Assembly: GCA_015183035.1 (NCBI GenBank)
Contig: JACZZP010000001.1
Coordinates: 868,001 to 932,000 of the forward strand
DNA: 64,000 nt
DNA from: Meloidogyne chitwoodi
Taxonomy: Eukaryota > Nematoda > Chromadorea > Rhabditida > Meloidogynidae
Direction of reading: 5' to 3'
Shown: in pieces, positions 21,746 to 32,551 of the stretch
Layout of the letters: every line of letters begins with the position of its first letter
How positions within the stretch are numbered: the stretch's first letter is position 1
Notes under the pieces: model-generated
The model's input: the letters and a program-made list of their open reading frames with translations, nothing else
The model's database searches: none
What the model was told of the DNA's origin: nothing
Position numbers and translations under genes: made by a program

Positions 21746-24700
21746 ATAAAAATTTTTATTTTATTTAAAAAAATATTTTTATATTTTTTTCAGTTATTTT
21801 TAGTTCTTTGTTTTCGTTCTTTAATTATTTTGTATTCAAAAATATTTAAAAAAATAAATTTAAATATTACTCAAACAAATAATTTAATTAATTGTTTTAT
21901 TTATTTTAAAATAATTAGTAAATATTTACAATTTTTTAGTAAAATTATTTTTTATAAATATTTTAAAACGTCATTTTTTATCCTTTTTTTAGAATTTGAT
22001 TTTGGCATTTTGTTTTTATTTTTTAATTTTTATAAATAAATATTTTAAAATTTTTAAATTAAATTTTAAATTTTTTTCTTTATTTTCTAATTATTTAATA
22101 CCGAATAATACGAGCAGATTTATTTAAAAAATATTTATACAACAAATTTAAAATTCTAATAAATAATAATAATTTTAAAAAATATTTAAAAAGTCATAAA
22201 TATTTAAAAAAAAGTTCAATTTCCAAAAAACAATTTATTTTCTTTAAATTCTTTTTGTCAAAATTAATTTGTCAAAACATTAAAAAAACAGGAAAAGAAA
22301 ATATATAAATAATTTTAATGTCTTTAAAATATTATCCAAAAATTGTTTTTTTTTAAAGTTTTATGTTTTTTAGCAAAATAAAAAGGGAAAATTATTTATT
22401 AAAATATTAAATATTTCTAATTTAATTAATTTAATTTATTAAAATTAATAAAATAAATTTTAGTTATTCAGAAAGTAACTAAAAAAATATTTTTTATTGT
22501 TATCATTTATTTATTAAAAATCACCTGGTTTTTTTTTAAATTAATAGACAGCAGGCAACATAAAAAATTAATAAAAAATTTCTTTTTTGTTTTTACCTTT
22601 TTCTTTTTAAATTTATTTTTTTAATAATTCTTAGAAAATTTATTAAAATAAAATATTTAATTTAAACTTTTAACATATCTCCTAAAATTGTTTCATTCAT
22701 AGCTTAACATTCTCTCAAATAATAATTACAAAATAATAATTTTTTGTTCATCTTTTCTTTAGTAATATTTTTAGAATTTTTAGTTATTTAAAAAGGTAAT
22801 TAATTGAGGTTTTTTTAAATAATTAAAATATTCAAAGATTTTTTTAATTAAAATATTTTTTTTAAATATTTTTTTTTAATTTAATAAAAAAACAAAAATA
22901 AATAAATAAACTTTTCTTCCCTTTTCTCGTCATCCAAATAAATAAATAAAACCAATTGACTATATTCTCTTAAAGTGAAACATAAAAGTGATGGATTTAA
23001 TTCAACTTTTTTTTTTTAAATGAAGAAAAAAGGGTAAATAACCTAAAAAAGACTTTTTCTATTTTTAATCATTTGGGAATTTTTATTATTCAATTTATTA
23101 TTTTTTTAGATTAATTCTTCCATTTTTAAATTATATTTTTAACAAAAATAATTTTTATAAATTTAATAAAAATAATTTAAATTTTTTTATTTTATCTCTC
23201 CTAAATAAATAAAAATATTTAATTTATTAATTTTTTAAATTAATTTTAAATTAGGTAATTTAAATAGATAATTATTTTTTTAATTTTTATTAAATTAATT
23301 ATTTTCAATAAAAAAACTGTGTTTTAATTTAAATTTATTTTTAAATTTTTTATTCTCCATTAAATTAAAATTTAATATTTTCCATAATTTAATTTATTTT
23401 TTAATATTTTTAAAAATATTATTAAATGTTTATTTCCTTTGGGAGAATTTAAATTTATTTTAAAAAATGAGACAAAATATTTAATAATTTATTCATTTAT
23501 TTTTATATTTAAATTTTATTTTATTTTAAAAATTTGAGCATTTTTATATTTTAATTTATTTTATTTTTAAATATTAATTAATTTTTTTTTATACCCAGAT
23601 ATCTATTTTTAATTTTAAATAAATATATATTTTTAGGTAAATTAATTAAGAAATATATTTATCTTTTAATATTTAAAATAAACATTTTTTAATATTATTT
23701 TTTTACAAAAATAAAATAATAAATAAAAATAATAATATATTTACATTTTCTTTTAAATATATTATTATAGGTATATGTATATTTGTACTTTCCTATAAAA
23801 ATAAAAATAAATTAGTTTTTAAGGCCTTAAGGCCTTAATATCCTTTTATGGTAAACTTATATTAGTTTTTTACTTTTTCAGAGATTTTATTTATTTTTAT
23901 TTTTTATTGCAAAAATGAAAATAATAATAATAAAAAAGGGTAATAATGAGAGATGATAAAAATAAATGTGAAAAATTTTAAAAAATAATTTGTAAAATTT
24001 TATTTGTTTTTTATTTATTTAAGGAAAGGATTACTATTTATTTAAAAACAAATAAATATATCATCATTACTGAATGCCCTTAAGTATTTTTCCAAATAAA
24101 ATGGTAAGAAGCTCTTTTATTTAAAAAATTCATTAAAATTAATTTTTTTTGAATTAAAAAAATATTAAAATATTTATTTAATTAAATTCTAATTTTATTT
24201 TAATAAAATTAATTTAAAAAAGGTAAAATATTTTTAATTTTTTGTAGTTTATATATTTTTAAATAATTATTTTATATTTATTTTGTAATTAATTTAATTC
24301 TTTAAAAATATTTAAATTAAAATTTAATGTTAAAAAAAAATAAAAAAAAGTATTAATTTCAAATTAAATATTTAATTAACTTTTTAAATAATTATTTATT
24401 TTTAAATTGAAAAAAAAACTTTTTTTCAATTAAAGTTTTAAATTTCTTTAAATTTGTTTTATTTTTATTTCCTTCCTTTTTTTAATAAAATAAAAAATAA
24501 ATTAATTTTTTTATTTTTTATTTAATACATTAATTATTTTAAACAATTATAAAAAATATATATTTTTATTAAATTAAAAATTAATTTATTAAAATAAATA
24601 TTCTGTTCCTTCATTATAATAAAATATTTTTTTGCAAATTATTTAATAAATATTTAAAATTATATTAATTTAATTTAAAATAAATTAAATAATTTTCTAT

Positions 24701-25008
24701 TTATAAAGAATTAATTTTTATAAATTTAATTTATATTAACAATTTTTTATAATTTTTTATGAAATTATTAATATATAAAATTGTGTCATATTTTAATAAA
24801 TAATTTAATTTTTATTAAATAATTTAATTTAAATAAATAAATTATTTTAAATTTATTAGTTCATTTATTTTACTTTTATTTAATTTTTATATTTATTTAA
24901 TAAAAAAATATTTTAAAATACCTAATATAAATATTAATTAAATAATTTAATTTTCAGATTTTAAAAAATTTATATATTTTTATAAATTTATTTTTAATAA
25001 ATAAAATA
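21746..25008. other. Long, extremely AT-rich desert
   Basis: Over 3 kb of almost pure A/T with homopolymer runs and no convincing exon. The part next to 25009 must carry the neuropeptide promoter. I see no further structure beyond a short GGCCTTAAGGCC palindrome at about 23821-23836. Confidence 0.55.
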
Positions 25009-25451
25009 ATGTTCTTTTCATTTTCAACTTCAAAGAATTTTTCTTTTAATTTTTTCTTATTATTCTTCCTTTTAAGTTATTGTTTAACAATAATATTTAT
25101 AACATCTGTTAATGGACAAATTATTCGTAAGAATTATTTTAATTTAAATAATTGTTTAATTAAATATTTAAAGTTTCCCCTGTTGATGATAAACGTAATT
25201 TTAATAGAGAATTTCTTCCTTTCGGAAAAAGATCATCATCAAATGATAATTTCCAACGTGAATTTATGTCTTTTGGCAAACGAGAACCTTCTGATTCTGC
25301 TTTTCAACGTGAATTTATGGCTTTTGGTAAAAGAGAGTCTAACCCTTTTCAAAGAGATTTTATGAGTTTTGGCAAAAGAGCAGCAAATATTGGAAGTGGT
25401 TTTGATCGGGATTTTATGGCTTTTGGTCGACGAAGGTTATTTAATTATTAA
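25009..25451 (+). CDS. nlp-13: NLP-13-like neuropeptide precursor
   Basis: Two exons (25009-25126, 25174-25451) give 131 residues. A signal peptide with a long hydrophobic core (about residues 12-35) ends at VNGQ. Five peptides follow, each with C-terminal FGKR or FGRR, meaning amidation Gly plus dibasic cleavage: NFNREFLPFG, a ...FQREFMSFG, a ...FQREFMAFG, ESNPFQRDFMSFG and a ...FDRDFMAFG. The (D/E)(F/I)M(S/A)FGKR pattern is that of nematode nlp-13 peptides. The encoded products should be secreted amidated neuropeptides acting on GPCRs. After the last FGRR only four residues remain. A further 3' exon via the GT at the end is possible but not needed. Orthology is inferred from peptide motif only. 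Confidence 0.8.
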
Positions 25452-26004
25452 ATTATATTTATTATTTTAATAATTATTTAATTTATAAAATTGAACAATT
25501 TAAAAGTCAAAAAGTATTTTAAACTATCCCCCCTATTTACTCTAAATATTTTATATTTATTTAAGAAAATTATTTTAAATACTATAAGACTTATTAAGTT
25601 CTCCGGATCCAAGCTTAAAATTTGGAAATTTAATTAATACAAAATTTAAAAAAATAGGAAAAATTGATAAATTATAAATTTTATTTTAATTTTTTATTTT
25701 TTAGATAATTGTCTTATGTCGAATTTTATAAAAAATAGAATTTGAAGGAAGAATTAATAAAATAAAAAAGTTTTAATAATAATAGCCATAATAATGCTGA
25801 ATTTTTTATTTTAAAAAAGATCACCCAAAAATTGTTCAGATTTTAAAATTTTAAATAAATAAAAGTGTTTACTTTAAAATTAATTAATTATTTTTATTCA
25901 GATAAATAAGCTCTTTATTATAAAATTATTAATAAAATATTTTTAAATTATATTTAAATATTTTATTCAAAATTATGTATTTTTATTTCATTATTTAAAT
26001 TTTT
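25452..26004. other. Convergent intergenic region
   Basis: AT-rich spacer between the neuropeptide gene (+) and the secreted peptide gene (-). No ORF is supported. Confidence 0.5.
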
Positions 26005-26363
26005 TTAACGTCCACCGGCGGGAGGACCAGGATAATAAGCTTGACCTGAAAATTAAAAAAAAATAAATAAAATTTTATTAAATATTTACGTGGAGCCCAA
26101 CGAGTAATTTCATTCAAAAATGGTTGAAGAACATTATTATTAAAATCATTAAATCCATTTTCAAGTCCCGTAACGCCATGACCAATTCTAGCTGGATTGA
26201 AATGAGCTACTCTTTTTTCTCTTTTTAAATTTTTAAAATAATTTAAATATTTTTCAAGATTTAAATCTTTTAAATCTTTTTCATCATCATTTGCTTTTAT
26301 TATTTGAATTATTGTAATTAATAAAATTATAAAAATTAATAAAATATTAAATTTATTTAACAT
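26005..26363 (-). CDS. Secreted peptide precursor, PPAGGR C-terminus (104 aa)
   Basis: Two exons (26363-26090, 26045-26005) total 315 bp. A signal peptide of about 24 residues ends IIKAN. An acidic, Leu-rich propeptide ends in the KREKR basic cluster, and the mature part then begins VAHFNPARIGHG. A tiny second exon encodes the end, QAYYPGPPAGGR, after a WAPR sequence. The first exon is nearly identical in its leader (MLNKFNILLIFIILLITII) to the gene at 35613-35914, so the two are paralogues. The layout of leader, acidic propeptide, dibasic site and short Pro/Gly-rich end is that of a processed secreted peptide. I do not recognise the family. A hormone-like or effector role is an inference. 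Confidence 0.7.
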
Positions 26364-26728
26364 TTTAATTTTTTAATTTATTTAAATTTAAAGTTTTGAG
26401 GGAAATTAAGTTGTTTGATAATTATTTTAATTTTAATTGGCTTAAATACTTGGCCAAAATTTTAATTAAATAATTAATCTTTATGTGAGGTCCTTAATCT
26501 GATTAAACAAATAATCTTTTTTTAATATTTATAGACTAAATTCTCTTTTAAATAATTTTTTATTTATTCTAGAATTTTTTTTTAACCCAAAAATTAATTT
26601 CCAAAAATAAAAATGATTATATTTAAATTATAATAAAGTTCAAATATTTAGAGACCACCCACAAATTATTATTTAAATAATTCTCATTTTCTTCTAATTT
26701 TAATTTTAAATTAAAATAAATATTAATT

Positions 26729-26871
26729 ATGCCAAATAAATTAATTTTATTTATTTTTATTAATTTAATTTTTATAAAAATAAATGTGCTATTGAAGAAG
26801 AAGACAATTTTGATAATTTAACAGAATATCTTGATTTAGATATTGGAACAAAAGTTTATGTTTATCTTTAA
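26729..26871 (+). pseudogene. Small secreted acidic ORF with frameshift
   Basis: The ATG at 26729 starts a hydrophobic leader (MPNKLILFIFINLIFIKIN). An acidic stretch, CAIEEEDNFDNLTEYLDLD, then continues in another frame to TAA at 26869. The span is not a multiple of three. It may be a decayed secreted peptide gene, a coincidence, or a sequence error. Low confidence. Confidence 0.3.
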
Positions 26872-27390
26872 TTTTATTTTAAGGTAAAATAAAATAAATA
26901 ATTATAAATATTAATATGTATATTTTTTTTATAAATATTTTTTTTAAATAATTAAATTTTGTTTTTAATTATTTTAAATTAGAAAATAATTAATTGTTAA
27001 TATAAATATAAAATAAAAAAATAATAATACTAATTTTAAAAAATAAATAATTATTTATTTTTTAGATTATTGTCAAGAGACTAACAATAAGCATAAAAGT
27101 GATTGCCTTTTTTTTAATTAAAAAAATAAAATATTTTAATATATTTATTAATTTTTAAATATTTTTTTAAATTAATATGAATAGGTATATATTAACTTTT
27201 TTAAATTAAAAAAAATATTTACTTTTCCATTACTTATTTTTTAATATTTTTAAAATAAATAATAATAAATATATTTTAATATCTTCTTAAAGGGCAGATT
27301 TATGGGAAGCAAATGTCTCAGCCTCAAATTTCGCATCACTCAAGAGAAACCTTTGATTAAAAATGAAGATTATTTTTAAAATTAAATTTA

Positions 27391-27460
27391 AGAAAAGCAA
27401 ATAATCAAATTATCTATAAATTATAAAATATAATTTAGAACAATCTTTTAAAATCAAATT
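27391..27460. repeat. Dispersed repeat, copy 1 (copy 2 at 34331-34400)
   Basis: About 70 bp including TTATCTATAAATTATAAAAT and ATAATTTAGA(C/A)CAA, matched in the same orientation near 34.3 kb. Both copies lie just outside F-box paralogues. Confidence 0.65.
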
Positions 27461-27539
27461 AATTTTAATTAAAAAAATTATTAGGATTTGCCAATTTCCA
27501 AAGGTTTTCCATATTTTTTAAAATTTATTCTAATCATTA

Positions 27540-27860
27540 TCAGTTGAATTTCCAAGTTTTCCTTTTGACGATAAGTAATTGCCTAAAAATTCTAAATTAA
27601 GAATTCTCATATAATAAAAATCATTAATTAAAATGATAACAAGCATAATCTTTAATTGGATGAACTAATAAATATATAAAAATAAATATTTTAAAATATA
27701 TAATTCCTAAATATTTATTAAAAATTATTAGGTATTTTTAGTTTATTATTTTCTATCCATGTAAGTAACTGCTGGATCAATTATTTATTCTAAAATTCTC
27801 TATTGTACGTTCAGCTCTATAATCAGCAGAAGCTGTTAATCTTGAAGGCTAGAACCAATT
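27540..27860 (-). pseudogene. Possible exon remnants of an unidentified gene
   Basis: Minus-strand stretches read PSRLTASADYRAERTIENF (about 27850-27790), QQLLTWIENNKLKIP (about 27770-27725) and a C-terminal piece ending GNYLSSKGKLGNSTDND (about 27590-27540). AG acceptors precede the first and third. The family is not recognised and no consistent gene model was built, so this may be a decayed gene. Confidence 0.25.
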
Positions 27861-28323
27861 TGAAAATTTTCCCCTAACAATAATTTTTTGGAATATTAAA
27901 TAAAAATTAACTTATTTAAATTATAAATAAATTGTTTATTTTGATAATTTATTTTTTTTTTCTCCAATATAATGGATCGTTATATTAATTTTGTGGAATT
28001 AATAAAATAAAATGTATTAAAATTATTTATTAAAAAGGTAATATTAAATAAACTAAATTATTTCAATCTTAATTGAAAAAAAGATTCAAACAATTCAAAC
28101 ACATATTTTTTATAAAATTATTCCTCTTTGCGGGCAAATTTGCCAAAGCAAAAGAACATTAAGTTGGGAAAAATCAAAAAGAGGAACACCGGAAATAACC
28201 TAATTAAATAATTTTTGCTTTCATTTTTTAAGATTTTTTATATAAAATATTTACTAAATAAAACGTTGTTATAGTTTATTAATATTTCTTAATTTTTCCA
28301 ATATTATTATAAATTTTAAAAAT

Positions 28324-29521
28324 ATGGAAAATTTAAATAGAGCACTAGTATCGGAATTACTAATTGAAGCTTTTAAATTTATTGAATTTGATAAAGTTTT
28401 ATCACTTAGTAGAAATGATAAATATCTTTGTTTTCATATTAATTTACACGGAATATTAGCCCGTAAAGAATTTAAAGAATTATACCAGGTAATTTTACAT
28501 TTTTTATTTAAATTAAAAAAATTATTTAGGCTTATAAGACAGGCAATATGATAACAATTAAACATGATATAAATATTTCGTTTAGCAATAATCTTCTAGG
28601 AAAGGTATTATATTTAATTATTTTTTTTAATAAAAAGCATTTTAATTTTTCAGTGGCAATTTATTATTAATAATAAAATAACTACATTTATAAAAATTAA
28701 TCCAACTAATAATATGCCATTAGACACAGTAGCATTATATATTAAAAAAGGTTATCTTTAACATTTTTACTGAAAAAATTCCTATTTAATTCTATAAATT
28801 AATATTTTAATTTTATAGAAAGATCCTTAAATCAAGACTTTTCGTTAAATCTTCCTGCATATGCCGGAAATATTGACGAACTAAATATTATTAATTATTG
28901 GCTAAAAAATATATTTATATGTGAATTTAAATTGTTAATGTTTGATAATTTTATTATCAATCCACGAATGATTAGACTTATTTTTGAAGATGATGGCTAT
29001 TTTAGACGTAAATTACATTGTGAAGTATTAAAAATAAGCAACTTTGATTACACGGTTTATGAGTTCATTACAGAGAATTTGGTTATTAGTGATCATCTGT
29101 TGTTAACTCTTAAACAAAATGATAATATAGATGAAAACAATTTAATTAGATTGTTATTAAAACAGAAAAATAATATTCCTTATTTTTTTTTCTGTCAAGG
29201 AGGAGGTCCAATTGGATTACTTAATCTTCTCATTGATGTAAATATTAGAGTCATTTTATAATTTCTATTAATTCAAAAATTTAGCATATAGAAACAGATA
29301 CAGATTTAATATATATGGTGCCTAAAATTGAATTTTGTAGTATATGGATAAGAGAAAATTTACCAGTCAGAGGAAGATTAAATGTTACTAGAAGTAACAA
29401 TGCAGAGGAATACTATGATATTAAAATTATAAATAATATGAATATTTCTGTTATATGGCAGAAATACCGCACCCAACATAAAGTTTGCAGAATAATTATT
29501 GAAAAAACATTTTTTCAATAA
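28324..29521 (+). CDS. F-box-like protein paralogue, copy C (330 aa)
   Basis: Five exons (28324-28488, 28530-28604, 28654-28750, 28819-29237, 29285-29521) sum to 993 bp. The N-terminus (ELLIEAFKFIEFDKVLSLSR) takes the place of the F-box but is diverged from LPAE(I/L)-type copies A and B, so adaptor function is less certain. The following region matches those copies: a YWLKN segment, INPRMIRLIFEDD, a conserved LVI strand and a late strand containing VRGRLNV. The frame is intact, unlike copy A. Members of such rapidly duplicating nematode F-box families are thought to recruit substrates to SCF E3 ligases. Target unknown. Confidence 0.7.
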
Positions 29522-29854
29522 TAGAAAAATATATATACAATTTTGTTTTTTAATTTAAAAATTTGTTAACATTTTCAAGTTTATTTTTAATTGATAAATA
29601 TTTTTTATAATGGTAAAAATTATGTTTTCTAAGTTTAGGCATATCAATACTTCAAAATATAATTTGAAATAAAAGATTTTTTGAAAAAATTTCGATTTAG
29701 ATATTTCTTACTTTAAAATAATTTCTGATAATCACACAACGAAAATGATGTTTAATATCATGTTTTTTAGTAATTTATTACTTTAAGGTTTACTAAATGT
29801 TTGAACTCAGGCTCATATATTATTTTTATGTTTTTTAAGAAATAATATACATAC
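29522..29854. other. Intergenic with dispersed repeat
   Basis: The segment at about 29735-29820 resembles 34668-34760 (shared CACAACGAA(A/G)ATGATGTTTAA and GTTTGA(A/G)CT), in the same orientation. No gene. Confidence 0.5.
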
Positions 29855-30897
29855 CAGGGATGCATATCGTATCGTATATCGTTATCGTATTTTATCGTAT
29901 TTTTGGGGTGATTTTGTATCGTATCGTATATCGTATCGTATTTTTTTCTGAAATAATATCGTATCGTATATCGTATCGTATTTTTTTCTGAAATAATATC
30001 GTATCGTATATCGTATCGTATTTTTTTCGGATTTTATATCGTATCGTATATCGTATCGTATTTTTTTTAGTTATTTTATATCGTTATTATATTTTATAGG
30101 AAAAACTTATAATACTATTATTTTATTACATAAATTAATTTCCCCCATTGCTTTCTTTTGACTTTCTTCCTCTTTTATTCTTTATTTCTTTCTCTTCTCT
30201 TGTAAGGGAAGAAAAGAAATACTATAAGGAATGATTTACCTATAATTAAATTGGTTAATAGTAAAATACAAGTATGGTTAGGTGGTTAGTGTGTTAGTTT
30301 ATTGTCTTGTCATACGTTGGTTAGATTCCTATTAATTTGCGAAATACCTAGAGGCCATTAATTATTGTTAAATCTTTCTTTATTTTGTTCGTTTTAAATT
30401 TTTAAGCTAGAAGAAAAATTAAATTCCTATATTTTTGATTGTAACGCTAAAAAAAGCTATTTTTAGCAACTAGATCTGATAATTTTTCAAAATTTTCGCC
30501 TGCGGCGCTAAAAAGGTTAAATTTTTGGTAACTAATGAAATAAAACTCAAAATTTTTCGCCTGCGGCGCTGAAAGTGTGAATTTTCGTAGATATGGAGCA
30601 GGGTTCCCGCCCGAAACCCGGCCTTTTTTCTTACCCGATACCTGAAATAAAAATATTCCAACCCGAAACCCGTACCCAAATTTTTTTGCACCCGCGACAA
30701 CTCTGCTAGAGAACAGTGGCGCCGAGACATCTGAAAAATTTTCAAAATTTGTCTCGAAAAATCGGCCCGACACTTACTTATATCGTATCGTATTTTTTTA
30801 GGAAATAATATCGTATCGTATATCGTATCGTATTTTTTTCGGATTTTATATCGTATCGTATATCGTATCGTATAAAACCGAACGATATGCATCCCTG
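29855..30897. mobile_element. hAT-like non-autonomous element with TATCGTAT arrays (1043 bp)
   Basis: The ends are CAGGGATGCATATCG and its inverse CGATATGCATCCCTG. They are flanked by a perfect 8-bp target duplication, ATACATAC, at 29847-29854 and 30898-30905. An 8-bp duplication with CAGGG-type ends points to the hAT superfamily. Subterminal regions on both sides are dense arrays of TATCGTATCG/CGTATATCG, probably transposase-binding sites. The middle (about 30270-30780) is unlike the flanks, partly GC-richer, with CGCCTGCGGCGCT repeated twice and a weak tRNA-like A/B-box pair at about 30275-30335. No transposase ORF is present. Confidence 0.8.
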
Positions 30898-31085
30898 ATA
30901 CATACATATAGGTAAAAGTTTTAATATTTTATTTAAAATTGAAATATAATTAAAACTTTTAATTATATACATATAAATTTTATTTATTTTTTAAACTTAT
31001 TTATAAAACATTTTTTTTCTTTTTTTAATATCCAGGATTATATAAATATTTTTAATTAAATTTTTAAAAATTTATTCAAAAATTA

Positions 31086-32350
31086 GGTAAATGTCCAGTT
31101 GGCGGTCTCCCTGTACGCAAAAGAGTTTGCAGTTTGCAAGCGCTCTTTGCATTTTTGGCGTTAGGAGAGTCGCTCACTCATTTTTCCTTTTCCATTATAG
31201 TATGCTTTTGGCACAGAGAGAAAAGAGGAAAATAATTAATAATAAAGTGAAAATATGTCTATTTTAGGTAAACCGACTTTTGCGCCGGGGACTTTTGCGA
31301 CTCGACTTTTGCGCCGCTATTAATTAAAAAAAATAAAATATTTATTAAAAATTAAAATTAAATTAACAATAAATTTTATATTTAACATTTTTATTTGTAA
31401 CATCTAATAAACCTAATTTAATTTAAAAATTCAGTTATTTTCTAATTGTCACAAATGAACATATCTAGACGTTTTTCGTTTGTTAGAGAATATAAAAGCA
31501 GATTGGGCATATTTTTTTGTGATCTATGGACTTCTTCAAGTATGCCATCTTTTGAATAGACCAGATAATGTTAATGATCAGATGTGGATATCTCATTTAC
31601 ACGCATTATCCTATCGTTAACTACCAAAGGTATTTATGACTGGGGTAATTAGTTTATAGACTGTTAGCTTATGAAAACTTAGCTGATACTATTTTTATAA
31701 TAAATGTTAACGTTTAATTTTTAATACATATTTTATTTTTTTTTAATTTAATAGCGGCGCAAAAGTCGCGGCGCAAATGTCGTCCGGCGCAAAAGTCGCG
31801 TCGCAAAAGTCCCCGGCGCAAAAGTCTCCGGCGCAAAAGTCTTCGGCGCAAAAGTCCCCGGCGCAAAAGTCGCGGCGCAAACGTCGCGGCGCAAAAGTCG
31901 CAGAACCTTATTTTAAATGATCAAAGATTATAAATTTGGGACATGGCTTTGTTTTATAAATATAAATATTTATTTAATAGAATTTTTTAACATTTTCATT
32001 CCAATATGTCCTCCCTTTCTTGCCCAACTAATAATTCCTCTGAAGAAAAATTCTGGATTCCATTTTTAGATGATCAAACTCTCGCTATTGAATCAAGGAA
32101 AAAATCCCAAATTTTAATTATTGAATATCTACAAGGTTTCCGACTTTTGAAGACTAAAATGATCTGCTTCAAATGTGGTAGCAAAATGAACATAAAGTGG
32201 CTCAATGGGTCTTTTCTCTCTGTGCCAAAAGCATACTATAATGGAAAAGGAAAAATGAGTGAGCGACTCTCCTAACGCCAAAAATGCAAAGAGTGCTTGC
32301 AAACTGCAAACTCTTTTGCGTACAGGTAGACCGCCAACTGGACATTTACC
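31086..32350. mobile_element. Merlin-like element with 9-bp target duplication, transposase N-terminus
   Basis: Long terminal inverted repeats (about 145 bp, starting GGTAAATGTCCAGTTGGC) are flanked by a perfect 9-bp duplication, CAAAAATTA (31077-31085 and 32351-32359). A plus-strand ORF (32006-32275) contains YLQGFRLLKTKMICFKCGSK, resembling the zinc-ribbon-like N-terminal region of ISXO2/IS1595 (Merlin) transposases, and then runs into the right repeat. The catalytic domain is absent. A second foldback element (31267-31907) sits inside. The copy is non-autonomous. Confidence 0.75.
31267..31907. mobile_element. Nested foldback element with GCGCAAAAGTC minisatellite
   Basis: This element is inserted in the Merlin-like element. 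The left end carries three inverted units of GACTTTTGCGCC. The right end (31754-31902) carries about ten direct units of GGCGCAAAAGTC plus 2-4 variable bases. Outermost bases are GGT...ACC with flanks CTATTTTA and TTATTTTA, consistent with an imperfect 8-bp duplication. No ORF is present. The GC-rich array is very unlike its surroundings. Confidence 0.7.
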
Positions 32351-32551
32351 CAAAAATTATTTTAAATTTTAATTCAAAAACTAATTTCTTATTTGAAAAA
32401 ATTAAAAAAAAGTTTTAAACATTAAATGTTTGTTATATTTATTAAAAAACATTTTTGATATTGTTATATTTCAAAAATAAATTGTTAAAAAAACCAAATA
32501 ATATTAAAAAAGGATCATTGAAATTTAATAAACAAAATTAAATTAATCGAA

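Larger units (their letters stand above)
26364..28323. other. Intergenic with decayed small genes and a dispersed repeat
   Basis: No intact gene is seen. A frameshifted small secreted ORF lies at 26729-26871. Minus-strand exon-like remnants occur at about 27540-27850. A 70-bp segment at 27391-27460 recurs at 34331-34400. Confidence 0.5.

Noticed and set aside
21830..22039. 69-aa Phe/Ile/Lys-rich ORF
   Set aside because: The composition is that of random AT-rich sequence, with no splice signals or domain.
30275..30335. tRNA-like A/B boxes
   Set aside because: The A and B boxes are only approximate and no cloverleaf stems pair, so no tRNA gene is called.
30447..30972. Minus-strand ORFs of 60-145 aa in the hAT-like element
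   Set aside because: They translate TATCGTAT arrays and the element interior; there is no domain, and their ends coincide with repeat ends.
31754..31902. Possible CRISPR-like spacing of the GCGCAAAAGTC units
   Set aside because: Linkers are 2-4 bp and variable, the host is a eukaryote, and the array is part of a transposon end.
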